The notes under the pieces are model-generated. The model made no database searches. It had not been told where the DNA came from and saw only the letters and a list, made by a program, of their open reading frames with translations. From positions 3,162,001 to 3,226,000 of the forward strand of contig JARGXX010000068.1 of the NCBI GenBank assembly GCA_030374765.1: a stretch of DNA of 64,000 bases. Direction: 5' to 3'. The translations under genes were made by a program, and so were the position numbers. Positions within the stretch are counted from its first letter, which is position 1. Every line of letters begins with the position of its first letter. This DNA comes from Agarophyton chilense (taxonomy: Eukaryota > Rhodophyta > Florideophyceae > Gracilariales > Gracilariaceae). This document shows positions 1 through 9,840 of this stretch, piece by piece.

Positions 1-636
1 CCTGCGCAGCAGGTAGAGGAACGTGTTTCCTGGATGCCCGCTTCAGCGGTTGACGAACAATGGGGACGGTCGATCCGTCCTCAAGTTCCACCTGCTTAAG
101 GCGTGGGCGGATGGCGTCGACAAACCTGTTGCAGTAGTCACATGCCAGTATAACTGGCGCGGCCAGCGAGCGGCACACAATAAAAGTTAGTTTAACCACC
201 ATCCGCCCTAGCCTGACGACCAGGTCGATCACACCAACCGTTTTCAACGGGTTGTTGTTGGCGTCTGAGACGTCGGGTACCGTTTCAGAACGGATGAGTG
301 ACCGCAATGGCGGGGGTAAAACCGATTCCACAATAAAGTTCGGCCCAGCACCTGTATCCAGGACAGTGAGATGTCTCACCATAAACTGCGTGTGCAGACC
401 AAGGTCAGCGTAAACCTTGTAGTTACGCTTGGCCATTACCAAGACTCTATCCGGGATCCGGTTATTTCTAATCCGTATCCACGGTCGACGCAAAACACCG
501 AGGTGTTTAGAGTCCGCGTCTGCGGTGTCCTTCCTTGTCAGGATTTTCACCGGGAAGCGAGGCATCGGCGCCTCGGGCGTCGTCAGCCTCAACTCTGAGG
601 ACGCCTCTCCCGAAGGGGAGACTCCTTCTATTCTTT
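1..636 (-). CDS. pol N-terminus, retropepsin-type aspartic protease (partial)
   Basis: This frame is open on the minus strand from position 892 to the left edge and lies in the -1 frame relative to gag. It carries the retropepsin active-site motif V-L-D-T-G-A-G at about 364-344, preceded by a basic stretch, and about 75 residues later a V-I-L-A-C-D-Y segment that matches the conserved I-L-G-x-D/N-F/W-L region at the end of the protease fold. It is presumably made as a Gag-Pol fusion by frameshifting at 640-634, because no good ATG context was found before the protease. The rest of pol (RT, RNase H, integrase) would lie to the left of the window. The protease would cleave the polyprotein within the virus-like particle. 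Confidence 0.8.
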
Positions 637-2739
637 TCCCTGTAAAGGGTCCTGGTCGGGCGAAGGCCCGACTTCCTCGGCAACGAGTGCATGATTCCGT
701 TGCACGGTAGCTACCGCAGGAGCGGGTTGAGATCCACCAGCGTGGTTTGGCGCTGGTGCGGCGCGTGCCGGCTGAGCCGGTTTGTACCGAGAATTCGGAG
801 TGTGAGCCAATGCGTTGGGGAAGTCCGTCTTCGCGCGGAGATATGACGTGAGTGGCACGGAGCCCTTCTCCTGCGGGGAGAGGGCTTCGTAATTATCCAC
901 CACTCGCGCCATATCGCGTAGCGATAAAAGGCATTGCGGGGAGGTGTGCCCGCGCTCGTAGCACAAGTGGCACACCAACGTCACTCCCGCGTTTTGCGGT
1001 ACGGCATTCCGAGCATCGGTGTATCTTCCGGGTTCCCGGTTTCCAACCCATCCAGGGCGCTGACTTCGTGTCATTCCGTTCGAGTGTGGCATACGGAGGG
1101 CCGGAGTGCGGCGGTCATTAAGATAAAAGACCTGCCCGTTCTCCGTTTCCCTTGCGGTTGAGTCAACCGAGCCATCCGTCGTAGACGGTAATTCCGTTGT
1201 CGTAATAGATAAACCATCGTGATGGATGACATTCATATTGTCATAACCCTGTTTGGGAATGCCATCCGTCGCAAATGACGGTGAAGAAGAGTCCGACTCA
1301 AGCAGAAATGCCTTAGCGGCCTTCGACCGGGTTCCCGGATTGCGTGGGCGTGGTGCATCTCCCTCTGCGCGGGCAAACTGTACGAGTTCAAGGTAGGTCA
1401 CCTTCGGCTTTTGTTCCCTGTAACGGGCGACAAGAGTCTTGATGGCTGGATCCAAGCCATCAATGAACATCGTACAGCGTTCCCCAGCGGGGTATACATT
1501 ACCACAACGGTGGAAAGCCTTATTCAGGCGTACCGAGTAATCGGTCTCGAGCTCGCCGGAGCGTTGTCGAGTGTCTCGCAAAGCGAGTATCGCCGCTTGT
1601 ATCGCGGAGTTGGTTGCGTAGGAACGGAGGAGGTACTGCAAGGCCTCGGGCCAGCAGGTCACACCTCCTTCGGAGGCTCGCGACGAGCCCCGAACCGACA
1701 AAAACTGATCTTCAGCGACTCCCCTTAGAAAGTAGGGTAGCGCCACGTAGGCTTGCCCTTCGTTCATTCCGAGTATATCGGCTTCCGCGACAAAGCGGTG
1801 TAGGAAATCCAAGACCAGAATTGGATCATCCCCAGTAAACGACGGATTTCGAAGTGAAAGCTGCATCCGCTTGATGCAGTCTTTCACTTTACCCGTGTCA
1901 CGCGGTGTCCGACCTAAAGAGGAATCTTCTAGCCGGTAATACCGGTAGGACAGGAGTGTCCTGTACAGAGGGTTGGTGGGCTTCAAGGGTTTGAGGCCCG
2001 GATGTCGCCGACCCTTGGGGCGCGACCGGATGGCCCCGTAGGTGGCAGAGGACCGCTTTGAGCGGGAAGAGCACCCATAACGATCCTGTGGGTCATCGCT
2101 CACCGACGAATCGGAACTCTCCGAGTCACTCGGTTTACCGTCCGACTCAGATGATGAGTCGGACGGGTGTCCGTGCTTACGGTTAGAATCCCGGTTCTTC
2201 CGGCTCTTCCAGTTCCGCGACTGGGTCTCTCTATGAGAGACAACCGGTCTAGCCGCGTTCGCGGGCGAGGTCAACGTCATCTCGACCGACTCAAGTCGGC
2301 TTCGGAGACGCTTGAAGCGATTCTCCATACCTTCTGCGAAGGAAGACGGAGCGCCAGAACACTCGAGTAGTGTATTGACGTCCGACTGCAATACGCGGAT
2401 ATCCTCGGCTAACTCACTTGGAGGGGGGTTAGCGAAGCTTCCGCGTAAAGAGGTGAACTCCCTCGAGAGGGTATTGTGAGCAGCCCGCAGGGAGCGGAGC
2501 TGCTCTTCCAAGCGTACAATCCGCGCTTGGTCGACCAACCGCGGAGGCGGAGAAACCACCGTTGCGACGGTCGTTAACCCGGAATCGGGCTGCGGGTCTT
2601 CAGTGCCGGTGACCGGTATCTCCCGGGAAGCCGGTGTTGGAGCCAGGGCCTGTGGAACATCAGTGCCACTAGCATCACCGCTTTGGCGGGAACGGCTGCG
2701 TGTTGCAGGAGGCTCCATGCTAGGCGGTTTCCTTGGCAT
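628..2739 (-). CDS. gag polyprotein of LTR retrotransposon
   Basis: A 703-residue structural protein. The first ATG in this frame is at 2739; the frame extends slightly further upstream without a methionine. The N-terminal third is Ser/Pro-rich with a predicted coiled coil (an L-E-E-Q-L-R-S-L heptad stretch around residues 80-110) and a basic, Ser/Asp-rich linker. The middle (about 300-460) has the look of a retrotransposon gag capsid region, with conserved Trp and Tyr and a run of amphipathic helices. A zinc knuckle of the CX2CX4HX4C type starts near residue 590 (C-H-L-C-Y-E-R-G-H). It would package the element RNA. It is immediately upstream of, and out of frame with, the protease. Confidence 0.85.
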   Translation of the reverse strand: MPRKPPSMEPPATRSRSRQSGDASGTDVPQALAPTPASREIPVTGTEDPQPDSGLTTVATVVSPPPRLVDQARIVRLEEQLRSLRAAHNTLSREFTSLRGSFANPPPSELAEDIRVLQSDVNTLLECSGAPSSFAEGMENRFKRLRSRLESVEMTLTSPANAARPVVSHRETQSRNWKSRKNRDSNRKHGHPSDSSSESDGKPSDSESSDSSVSDDPQDRYGCSSRSKRSSATYGAIRSRPKGRRHPGLKPLKPTNPLYRTLLSYRYYRLEDSSLGRTPRDTGKVKDCIKRMQLSLRNPSFTGDDPILVLDFLHRFVAEADILGMNEGQAYVALPYFLRGVAEDQFLSVRGSSRASEGGVTCWPEALQYLLRSYATNSAIQAAILALRDTRQRSGELETDYSVRLNKAFHRCGNVYPAGERCTMFIDGLDPAIKTLVARYREQKPKVTYLELVQFARAEGDAPRPRNPGTRSKAAKAFLLESDSSSPSFATDGIPKQGYDNMNVIHHDGLSITTTELPSTTDGSVDSTARETENGQVFYLNDRRTPALRMPHSNGMTRSQRPGWVGNREPGRYTDARNAVPQNAGVTLVCHLCYERGHTSPQCLLSLRDMARVVDNYEALSPQEKGSVPLTSYLRAKTDFPNALAHTPNSRYKPAQPARAAPAPNHAGGSQPAPAVATVQRNHALVAEEVGPSPDQDPLQGKE
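634..640 (-). promoter_or_regulatory. candidate -1 ribosomal frameshift heptamer
   Basis: In the gag frame the last codons read CAG GGA AAA GAA TAG. The heptamer G GGA AAA has the X-XXY-YYZ form and lies one codon before the stop. Slipping back by one nucleotide here enters the open pol/protease frame. A short hairpin (stem TCTCCC / GGGAGA, loop CTTC) begins about 12 nt downstream. That spacing is longer than the 5-9 nt usual for retroviral sites, so the stimulator may be a larger structure. Confidence 0.6.
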
Positions 2740-2847
2740 TGGCCACACCGTCTCGACGGAAGAATAGAAAGCAAACCGGTGAGACCGGAGAAAACCCGTT
2801 AAACGGAAAACAACCTCAGAGAGGACACAAGCGGTCTTGACTTCTAA

Positions 2848-2859
2848 GTCGGGAGACCA
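2848..2859 (-). other. candidate primer-binding site
   Basis: The minus strand reads TGGTCTCCCGAC directly after a possible LTR end (CCTACA) and a 3-nt spacer. A PBS begins with TGG, complementary to the CCA end of the priming tRNA, so the primer tRNA would end in GTCGGGAGACCA. I did not identify that tRNA. Confidence 0.5.
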
Positions 2860-2862
2860 ATT

Positions 2863-3604
2863 TGTAGGACAATGCCCCCCAAGGGGGAAAACCTACGAAG
2901 ACGACCGGATCTTCCTCTCACGAGGTAACCGGCGCGGTAGAGCCCTCCCAGGGATCGGCGCGCAATGCCGGGTGTAAGCCGGAGCCGAACCGTCGCGACG
3001 GGCGCAGGGAGGCTGAAAGAAGCCGAGAATATCCGCTGGAGTGGTGCTTGCGTATCCTCTGAGGAGGCAAAACCAACGAGAGTGGCGAGCACGACAGGTG
3101 TCAGTGCGAGCCGCAAGAGCGGAAATTGCCCAATGAAGGGGAGAAAAAGGGAAGGAAAATGGGAACGCAGGCAAGAGGGCGAGGTTGACCACGAGTCGCA
3201 AGAGGGGACTCGGGAATAGCCGGCACTGCCGGGTGTAGCAAACCGTATACACGGGCGGAACCACGAAAGTGGGAATAGATACCCAACACACGAAGGCTGC
3301 TTGAACGTCCAAGGGGGTTGGGAAGCCGTGCACCACGGGAAATCCCTCCGTAAGGAGTTGTATATCCGCGCAGGCGGTTCGACCCAGAGCCAAGATCTGG
3401 AAGACCAAGATCACCCTTGTTGGGGAGACTTTACTGGACCGGCGGCCGCGAGGCCGGCGGCCTAAGTACTGTAGTCACCGTTGAATAGAATAAATAAAGT
3501 CTATCCTAAATAGCTAAATGTCCGTCTACAAAGGGGCCAATCTGGCACCCACGTGTCGCGCGGGCGCTGCGGCCACGTGTATGGCACCCGGTCCCGCCGG
3601 TGCA
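2863..3604 (-). repeat. LTR A, 5' LTR of the gypsy-like element
   Basis: On the minus strand the unit would begin TGCACC at 3604 and end CCTACA at 2863, giving the usual TG..CA ends and a length of 742 bp. The U3 part (3500-3604) contains two CACGTG E/G-box palindromes (3550-3555, 3574-3579) and an A/T-rich block. Landmarks shared with LTR C are CGCAGGCG (3369), CCAGAGCC (3384), GAAGACCAA (3400) and CCTAAGTA (3461). Boundaries are inferred from one copy plus partial relatives and could shift. Confidence 0.5.
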
Positions 3605-3724
3605 TCACCGGCGTTCCGGCCATCGCCGTGAAAACGGATTACTCCTACTCATAACGACGTTGCACGCCGGAGGCTCCGGAAAAAACATAAGTCCCCAAAA
3701 ACCTCCCTGGAGGGCGTTGCTCTT

Positions 3725-3860
3725 CACTACCGCCGCAACCCTGTCCCCAACTCACCCCCGCACCAACTTCCCCTCCACTACCGCCGCAACCCTGTCCCCA
3801 ACTCACCCCCGCACCAACTTCCCCTCCACCACCGCCGCAACCCTGTCCCCAACTAACCAT
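3725..3860. repeat. 51-bp tandem repeat, about 2.7 copies
   Basis: A C-rich unit recurs with a period of exactly 51 bp: the CGCCGCAACC core occurs at 3731, 3782 and 3833 and is followed each time by CTGTCCCCAACT. Copies are nearly identical. It lies just outside LTR A and inside no recognisable gene. The + strand frame stays open across it, which is expected because 51 is divisible by 3; I do not call it coding. Confidence 0.9.
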
Positions 3861-4660
3861 GCACCCGGCTTGTCGAAGAATCACCAATCAGAAAGTTCTC
3901 ACAGACAGTGCTAGACGAAACGAGACCTCTACCCACATCAATTCCGGACATTTTTGACAGATGTTAGTTTGTTTATATGGAATGGGCTGGCATGAAGCGA
4001 GAAATTGGGCTCTAACTTGTGTGATTTTGTGATGTCTATCTAGTTATGTAGGAATTTGGGATTGATGAAGGGTGAACTGCTGTACTGCTTGGACGGTTCT
4101 CGGAGAATGGAGGGTTCTTCGCGTCGCGCGAAGCGCGACCAGAAGTGAAGCGCAACAATCGGGGGACGTAATGCAAAGCGGGTCATCGCATGCGAATTGG
4201 GAAGATCTCATTTCACGTGCAACGGGGACCAGTTTCGGGTCTCAGTTGCAGGATCGCCGTATTATGCACTGGACATTAGGGTCATCAGAGGACATTAAAT
4301 TGAATCTGCAGGGCATTTGAACGGCTCATACTAGCTACGATACCTGCGCGAAATGAATGATCATGCGCTAGATAGCGTTCAGTATTCCTTTCATTGTCGG
4401 TAGAATTCATGGTCTAGGATTAATGAGTATCGAAATAAATCTCCCAAGTTCTCTTCCATTCTTCCTAGTGTGCGGGTGTTAGTACGGGTGTTTGCTAGTT
4501 TTCTAGATTCTCCCCAAAATTCACTTGGGCTAGTTTTTTTGCTCTAGATATTCTGGCATCAAAATTCTGCGAATTTTTGAATGCTAACCATAGAAATTCT
4601 AGCACACACAAACTAGAAATCTAGCACCCAATACTAGCTTTACGAAAACACAGACGCCCT
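3861..4660. other. intergenic, no gene seen
   Basis: No reading frame resembling a gene. The segment 4440-4650 is A/T-rich and holds short repeats of CTAG-containing words (for example TTCTAG / CTAGAAAT in both orientations), as decayed repeat DNA often does. Nothing functional can be supported. Confidence 0.6.
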
Positions 4661-4902
4661 CCTTGGTCTTCCAAGAGGGTTTTTACTGGGGAGCAGTGCT
4701 CAACCTCCTAAGTAGTCTGGCGCGCGGCCTTTGACAGTGGGGGCGCGCCCGAAAAATAGACACTAAATAGCGATAGCGTAGCTAAATAAATACTAAAAAA
4801 TATTAAATAATACTAACCATTAGGTAGAATCCGGGCGACGTGTGGCACGCCTCGCACTCGAGCGTTGGCATCCGTGCAGTCCACGTGTTCCACCCGTGTG
4901 CA
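4661..4902 (-). repeat. LTR B, truncated LTR of the same family
   Basis: It shares with LTR A, in the same order and orientation, TTTTACTGG (4681), CCTAAGTA (4707), an A/T-rich TAAATA block, a CACGTG palindrome (4882-4887) and an end in GTGCA (4902). The part left of 4661 is missing, so it is a U3-side fragment. With LTR C 230 bp to its right, it may be what is left of a heavily deleted element. Confidence 0.45.
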
Positions 4903-5129
4903 CTTCCGGTCCTAACCGGCCGTCAGCACGCAATAGCGGTATAGCTTGTCATAGAACAAGCTAGTCCTCAAGCGAGCGAAATCTCTAAGTCCTGGGAAGA
5001 AACCTTGAAGGGAATTGTCCTTCTCTGTGGAGCAAAACCCGGCGACGGGAAGTGCTCTCAAGGTGTTCGAAGCCTTGCTCCCTGGGGGAGGCAGACTGAG
5101 AGACAGAGCCCTCCGTTCCACCCGTAGTG

Positions 5130-5790
5130 TGGGGTGTAACTCCTACGGGGGATTCCGGCAGTACCGACGGAGGTGAGGGGTAGAAACCGTTGGGTCGGGA
5201 ATGGGTCTGGGTATCCCAAAGAATGGGGGAAAATCCGGCGAAGAGGAAAAACGGGGCGAGGGTCGGGCACTAACAGGCACCGGACCCAAGAACCAGAAAA
5301 GGGGCGAAACAACAAAAGAAACCCAATACAGGGGCGAAAACCTGTCCTCAAAAGGAAACACAAAAAGCACGCAACAAGTAAGCAGAACCCCCACGGGGTA
5401 TCGTGCACGCAGGTCGTCTGAGCGGTCCCAAGGGGGTGGTTCCACGGAACCCAAACGTGGGCACTCTCCAAGTGGAGTCGTGTCCCTACGCAGGCGTTGC
5501 TAACCAGAGCCCGTTCCGGGTTGTAAGGCCGAAACGATGGCGACGAAGAACCTCTAAAGGTATCGAAGACCAACCTTGGTTACCCTTTACTCTGAGCTTC
5601 GGACTGTCAGATCTCGTCTCCCTAAGTAGGGCCCACTAACTAAACTCTACAGTAGTGCACACCTGCTCAGGGCCATACACATGGAGATCCCACTGTCAGG
5701 GCCCAAAAGTCCAACGTTCTAACAAATATCCGAAAATCGGTGCCAAAATTAAGCCACGTGTATCACGGGGCCAATCCAACCATGGGCCAT
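5130..5790 (-). repeat. LTR C, diverged full or solo LTR of the same family
   Basis: The landmarks CGCAGGCG (5489), CCAGAGCC (5504), GAAGACCAA (5565), CCTAAGTA (5621) and CACGTG (5755-5760) come in the same order as in LTR A; the first two have identical 15-bp spacing, while the gap between CCAGAGCC and GAAGACCAA is about 45 bp longer. The left part shares the same purine-rich, GGGGAAAA-rich character. Exact ends are unclear; no intact gag or pol is attached. Confidence 0.4.
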
Positions 5791-5929
5791 CCGAATTTTC
5801 ACTTCATAGGCGAACTCTAACCAGAAAACAGTGCCACCTCAGCACACCTTAGAGGAGATCATAGTCATAACCCTCGGAGGGTTCAATCCTCATTCTATGA
5901 GTTGCATCTTCAATTATCCCCGAACTGGG

Positions 5930-7075
5930 CGTTGCTCTACATTCACTTTTGAAACCACTTTATGGTCTGTGCGAATCTGGAGACCTATGGTTTTCTTCAA
6001 TGGACAAACACCACCGATTGTACTTGGGTATGAAGGTAATGCGATCAGACCCAGCATTGCACTACCTTTTCCAAAAGGGTAACCTTATTGGTCTCTCAGG
6101 ATCGTATGTGGATGATCTACTCCGCTCTGGTGATAGTAAGTTTCGCGCTATTTTCGACCGCACACGGAAGAAGTTTGAGGCTAAGGAGGATTCTATTTCT
6201 CCCTGTACCTTCACGGGATTTCAGATAGAACCCAACCGCATTGGTGATTACTGCGTATTGCAGCACAGTTACGTGAAGAAGCTTTTGAACTTGGGAAAAG
6301 ACGTTACCTTTCAGGAATTTGCCTGAATTCGGATGAAGCTCGCATGGCTCGCGCACTCGCGTATTTATATACTATATCACGTTTTGCAGTTCACGTATGT
6401 CACCGGAGACCGATTTGAACAAGACCGAAAAGGTATTATCAAAATTATCAATGAGACCATCGAAAACGCAAAATCCCATGACCTCTCGGTACATTTCCCG
6501 ACGCTTGAACTTAATTAACTTCACTTTCTTGAGATATCGGATGCATCATTCGCTAAAAACGCGGATCTGACCTCTCAGCTTGGTTATATCGTGTTCTGGT
6601 CGGACCGTTTCGATAGAGTCATATCAATCGCCTTCAAATCCTATAAAGTACGAAGAATTACTCGCTTTTCGTTTGCAGCTGAACTCATCGCCTTTGCAGA
6701 TATGTAAGATGCCGCTTTTACGCTCTCTACCGAATTCGGACTTCTAGTTGGCAGATCACTGCTTCTGGTTTGTCTACTTACTGAGGAAAAGTCGCTGTTT
6801 GATATGATTCTTAAGGGTTATCGCACTTTTGAAAAACGGTTGATGATCGACATCGCCATCGCTCGTGAAGGATAAAACTCTGGTCATATATCGTACATTG
6901 GTTTTATCTGAAGTGGACAAAATCTCGCAGACCACTTGACAAAGTCATCTAATATCGCATCGCTTCGGGAAGTTTTAAGAACTGGTATTCGGAAAATAGT
7001 ACCTGAGAAATACATCATTCGCTCAAATCCGACAGAACTTTATCGACCTACTGCGAAAAAGTAATAACTAGATGG
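5930..7075 (+). pseudogene. decayed Ty1/copia pol remnant (RT to RNase H)
   Basis: Pieces of a copia-type pol survive in order. At about 5940-6326 is the reverse transcriptase: L-K-P-L-Y-G-L-C-E-S-G-D, then the catalytic Y-V-D-D-L at about 6105-6119, and the T-G-F-Q-I-E region. At about 6536-6700 is the RNase H domain: D-A-S-F-A, then D-L-T-S-Q-L-G-Y-I, then R-I-T-R-F-S-F-A-A-E-L. Further on are S-L-F-D-M-I (about 6796) and a final N-L-A-D-H-L-T-K box (about 6920-6945). In-frame stops (for example after the A-F-A-D-M residues near 6706) and frame changes break it several times. It is a dead copy; no LTRs of its own were recognised. Confidence 0.85.
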
Positions 7076-8421
7076 TATAGGCAGCCGACTGTTGCTATCA
7101 AATTTCTGATTACATTTGCAAAACTTTATCTTTAAGGTTGCTCCCCAACAGAGAACGGATGCGTACGACACATTTTTCGGAAAGTCTTTCTTATCTGGCG
7201 CAGCCAGAGCGCTCAATTATGCGGTACCCGTGTAAGGGCAGCACAGTTAAGCACCTTGGCGCCCCTCACTTCAATCGACGCAGGTCAGTTCCGGACCGCC
7301 GTGGTTGACCGACCGGTATTTATACCGATCTGGTACTGTACGCTGCTTTAGTGCCTGGATTTAAACCTTGGAAGGTATTTTATTTTGCAAATTGGATGCC
7401 CAATCGTGCCTCTTTCGCAAGTGGAGGGAGTTTGCATGTCAGACTGATAGTGGTACTTGCGGCAAAGCCTCGCTTGGGCTATACTTGTGGACCACATAAA
7501 TAGTTAGAATTTTACTAAAGCTCACAGTGAACTCGCTAGAGATCTGACCTATGTGGGGGAACAAGAGACAAGGAATAAAGAATATAAGCAGTTAAGGTAA
7601 CACGATTGTTTGTGCCCGGCTGCGTACAGAAACTGTTCTCAGCTCTGGTCTTCTACGTCTTTGATCTTACTATCTACCCTACAACTTTCTAGGTTTACTG
7701 ATACCGTCCTGCCAGCGAAGAGATCGTCATTCATCCATACTGTAGTCGGGCCAACTGAAACGACTTGAGCTCTCTGCATCAGCCGTCGTTTGTACGCGTC
7801 TGTATACGTATGCGGGTGAAACTCTTCTGGAAATAGAAAGTTGTCACGCTGACACGTGGTACCCCAAGCGTCACCTTGATAATCGGGGGGGGGGGGGGGC
7901 GGTGCAGCTGTCTCTTCCGATTGTGCTGGGTACGTCTATTTCTCTGCCCTCCCACTTACCGCCCTCTGTCAGATGCTTCACTCACATGTCCACTTCTCTA
8001 ATTTAGTTCTTTCTTGTTTTTTTCTAGGAATGTTTATGTTTACTGCAGTACTGATAGCTGCCTATTGCCCTGAAGTATTTATTCTGTCGATGTCTCGGCT
8101 GAGCGGGGTCAAGCGCCAATAAAATGAACATCTATCTTCAATACTTCAGATTTCAACAGGGGTTGGAAGTTATCGCACTGTAACTGTGCTGATATCTGAG
8201 CGGTCCTTGGTTACCACACTCGTTTGAGTGTGATATCAAATCGGGACGATTGTGATATCAAAGGCCTGTTTTCGTACATAGGTACGATACATCCAAAACC
8301 TTGTGCGATGACGGGTCACTCGGTTTTCGATAGAACTCATACAAATGGACAAGTGCCGCCCCTTTCATGATCTTTGCCTAACAATGCTAACAGTACTTAC
8401 AGTTCTGTAAGACTGGCCAGC
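7076..8421. other. intergenic, probably degraded repeat DNA
   Basis: No gene-like frame. It contains a run of 15 G (7885-7899), a duplicated TGATATCAAA word (8230 and 8253) and, close to 8422, the presumed promoter and 5' leader of TRM82. The first part could be the worn 3' end of the copia remnant. Confidence 0.5.
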
Positions 8422-9840
8422 ATGTTGGCTTTACAGAATGAGCGTTTACTCGCCGTCGAAGGAAAACGCCGTCGATCAGCCGTTCGTCCCTGCATTGGCT
8501 GTGAGATGAGCGATGATCGTGCCACGATCGAAGCTGTGCTGCGCTCAACTCCTTTGACTCAATTGCTCGCCGTTCTTCCCGGGGAGCCTGTTTTTACGCA
8601 GGATCATGCCCTATATGTTGGAAGTCAAGAGCTTTCCATGCAGAATGCTTTGGCTGCCGCCGTAGCGATTCCGAGCGAAAATCGACAAGTTCTTGCTGTT
8701 GCAACGCTTCAAAAGGAACTCGTCATACTTGAAAGAACTGACCGAGATTGGAAACTTCTCTGCACCCAGTAAGTATTAGTCGTTCGTTTTCGTTTTCAAA
8801 AAAAAAGTCAGCCAGTGATGATCTCCTTTGTCATGAATAGAGTCTCCGACATTCTCGGACCTTGTAGTTCGACGCTGCGGATATCAAAAGACTTTCTGAA
8901 GCTGATTTATGGTTTAAACACTTGACTTCGTTTTCTGACTAATTTTTTCATGTTCAGCATACTTCCCAAACGAATAACTGCCGTTGCAATCGATGGCCTT
9001 TTCAGTCACGTCATCGTGTCGGATGCTGTGGGCGACGTGTACCGTTTTCCGTATGAAGAATCATTGAATTTAAAGAACGATGATGTGCAAGATGATCTTC
9101 GCTTGCTGGGGCACTTTTCGACTATAACTGATATATCACTCACGACTAATTTCATTGCGACGGCCGACCGCGACAACAAAATACGTGTTTCGCGATATCC
9201 GTCGTCTTATGTAATTGAGTCCTTTTGCTTGTCTCACACTCAGTTCATAACAGCCCTACAATGGACATTGATACCGAATCTGCTACTCTCAGCCGCGGGT
9301 GATTCTACCATACGGCTTTGGGATGGTGTGAAGGGAAAGCAGGCGGACTGCCTACGGCTATCAGACCTAGATGTGATTCGAAACACGCTCGCGGATGTCT
9401 CTCAGCCTCTCGTTGTGCAAATTGCTATGCATCCGGTGAATGTAGACATCGCTTTTTTCGTATTGCATTCGAGTGATGCCATTTTCGCCCTTTTCGGACT
9501 ACGCGAAGCAAAACTGAAAGGAATCAAGTTAATATCGTCGTTTGGTGGAAAGCACAACGTGACTGGATTGTGCACATGTAAGAAAGGATTTGCTTACGTT
9601 TCTGTGCAAAATGAAGCATGCGTAATGCAAGCGCCGCTTTGGTCGAATGAAGGGACTTTATGTCAACAGTTGACCTTTACGGCATTGAAGCATGCATCAG
9701 GCGCAAACGAAAATGATTATTGTAAGCCGAAGACACAGGGTGAAAGCGATTTGCTGCGATTCAACTGGCTGGCGAGACAGAAGAAGAAAGAAATGTTTCA
9801 CAATTGGAAAGGGAAAAAGAGGCGACACGTTGATATTTGA
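8422..9840 (+). CDS. TRM82: tRNA (guanine-N7)-methyltransferase non-catalytic WD40 subunit, Trm82/WDR4
   Basis: Two exons, 8422-8768 and 8958-9840, join in phase to a 409-residue WD40 protein. The N-terminal part (P-L-T-Q-L-L-A-V-L-P) looks like a first propeller blade. Exon 2 carries the Trm82 signature: a D-A-V-G-D-V-Y-R-F motif, L-L-G-H-F-S-T-I-T-D, then A-T-A-D-R-D-N-K-I-R-V-S-R-Y-P and the S-A-A-G-D-S-T-I-R-L-W-D blade. In other eukaryotes Trm82 stabilises catalytic Trm8/METTL1, which makes m7G46 in tRNA; the partner is not in this window. The ATG at 8422 is the first in frame; the tail is Lys/Arg-rich, as is common for the family. Confidence 0.9.
8769..8957 (+). other. spliceosomal intron in TRM82
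   Basis: The 189-nt intron starts GTAAGT and ends TTCAG. A branch-point-like CTGACTAA lies at 8935-8942, 15 nt before the acceptor. Removing it joins the two WD40 reading frames in phase (codon CA|C). Confidence 0.85.

Larger units (their letters stand above)
1..3604 (-). mobile_element. LTR retrotransposon (Ty3/gypsy-like), 5' part, runs off left edge
   Basis: Reading leftwards on the minus strand, the order is LTR (about 3604-2863), primer-binding site (2859-2848), gag (2739-628) and the start of pol with a retropepsin (from about 634 to the window edge). This order, with protease directly after gag and a CCHC knuckle in gag, is that of an LTR retrotransposon; assignment to Ty3/gypsy is likely but the reverse transcriptase and integrase lie outside the window. 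Both gag and the visible pol frame are free of stops, so this copy may be young. The second LTR and target-site duplication cannot be seen. Confidence 0.85.

Noticed and set aside
3376-3385. GGTTCGACCC, like a tRNA B-box
   Set aside because: No A-box, no cloverleaf with the flanks; it lies within LTR A.
7885-7899. Run of 15 G as a G-quadruplex or functional signal
   Set aside because: A single homopolymer in degraded repeat DNA; could be an assembly or slippage product.
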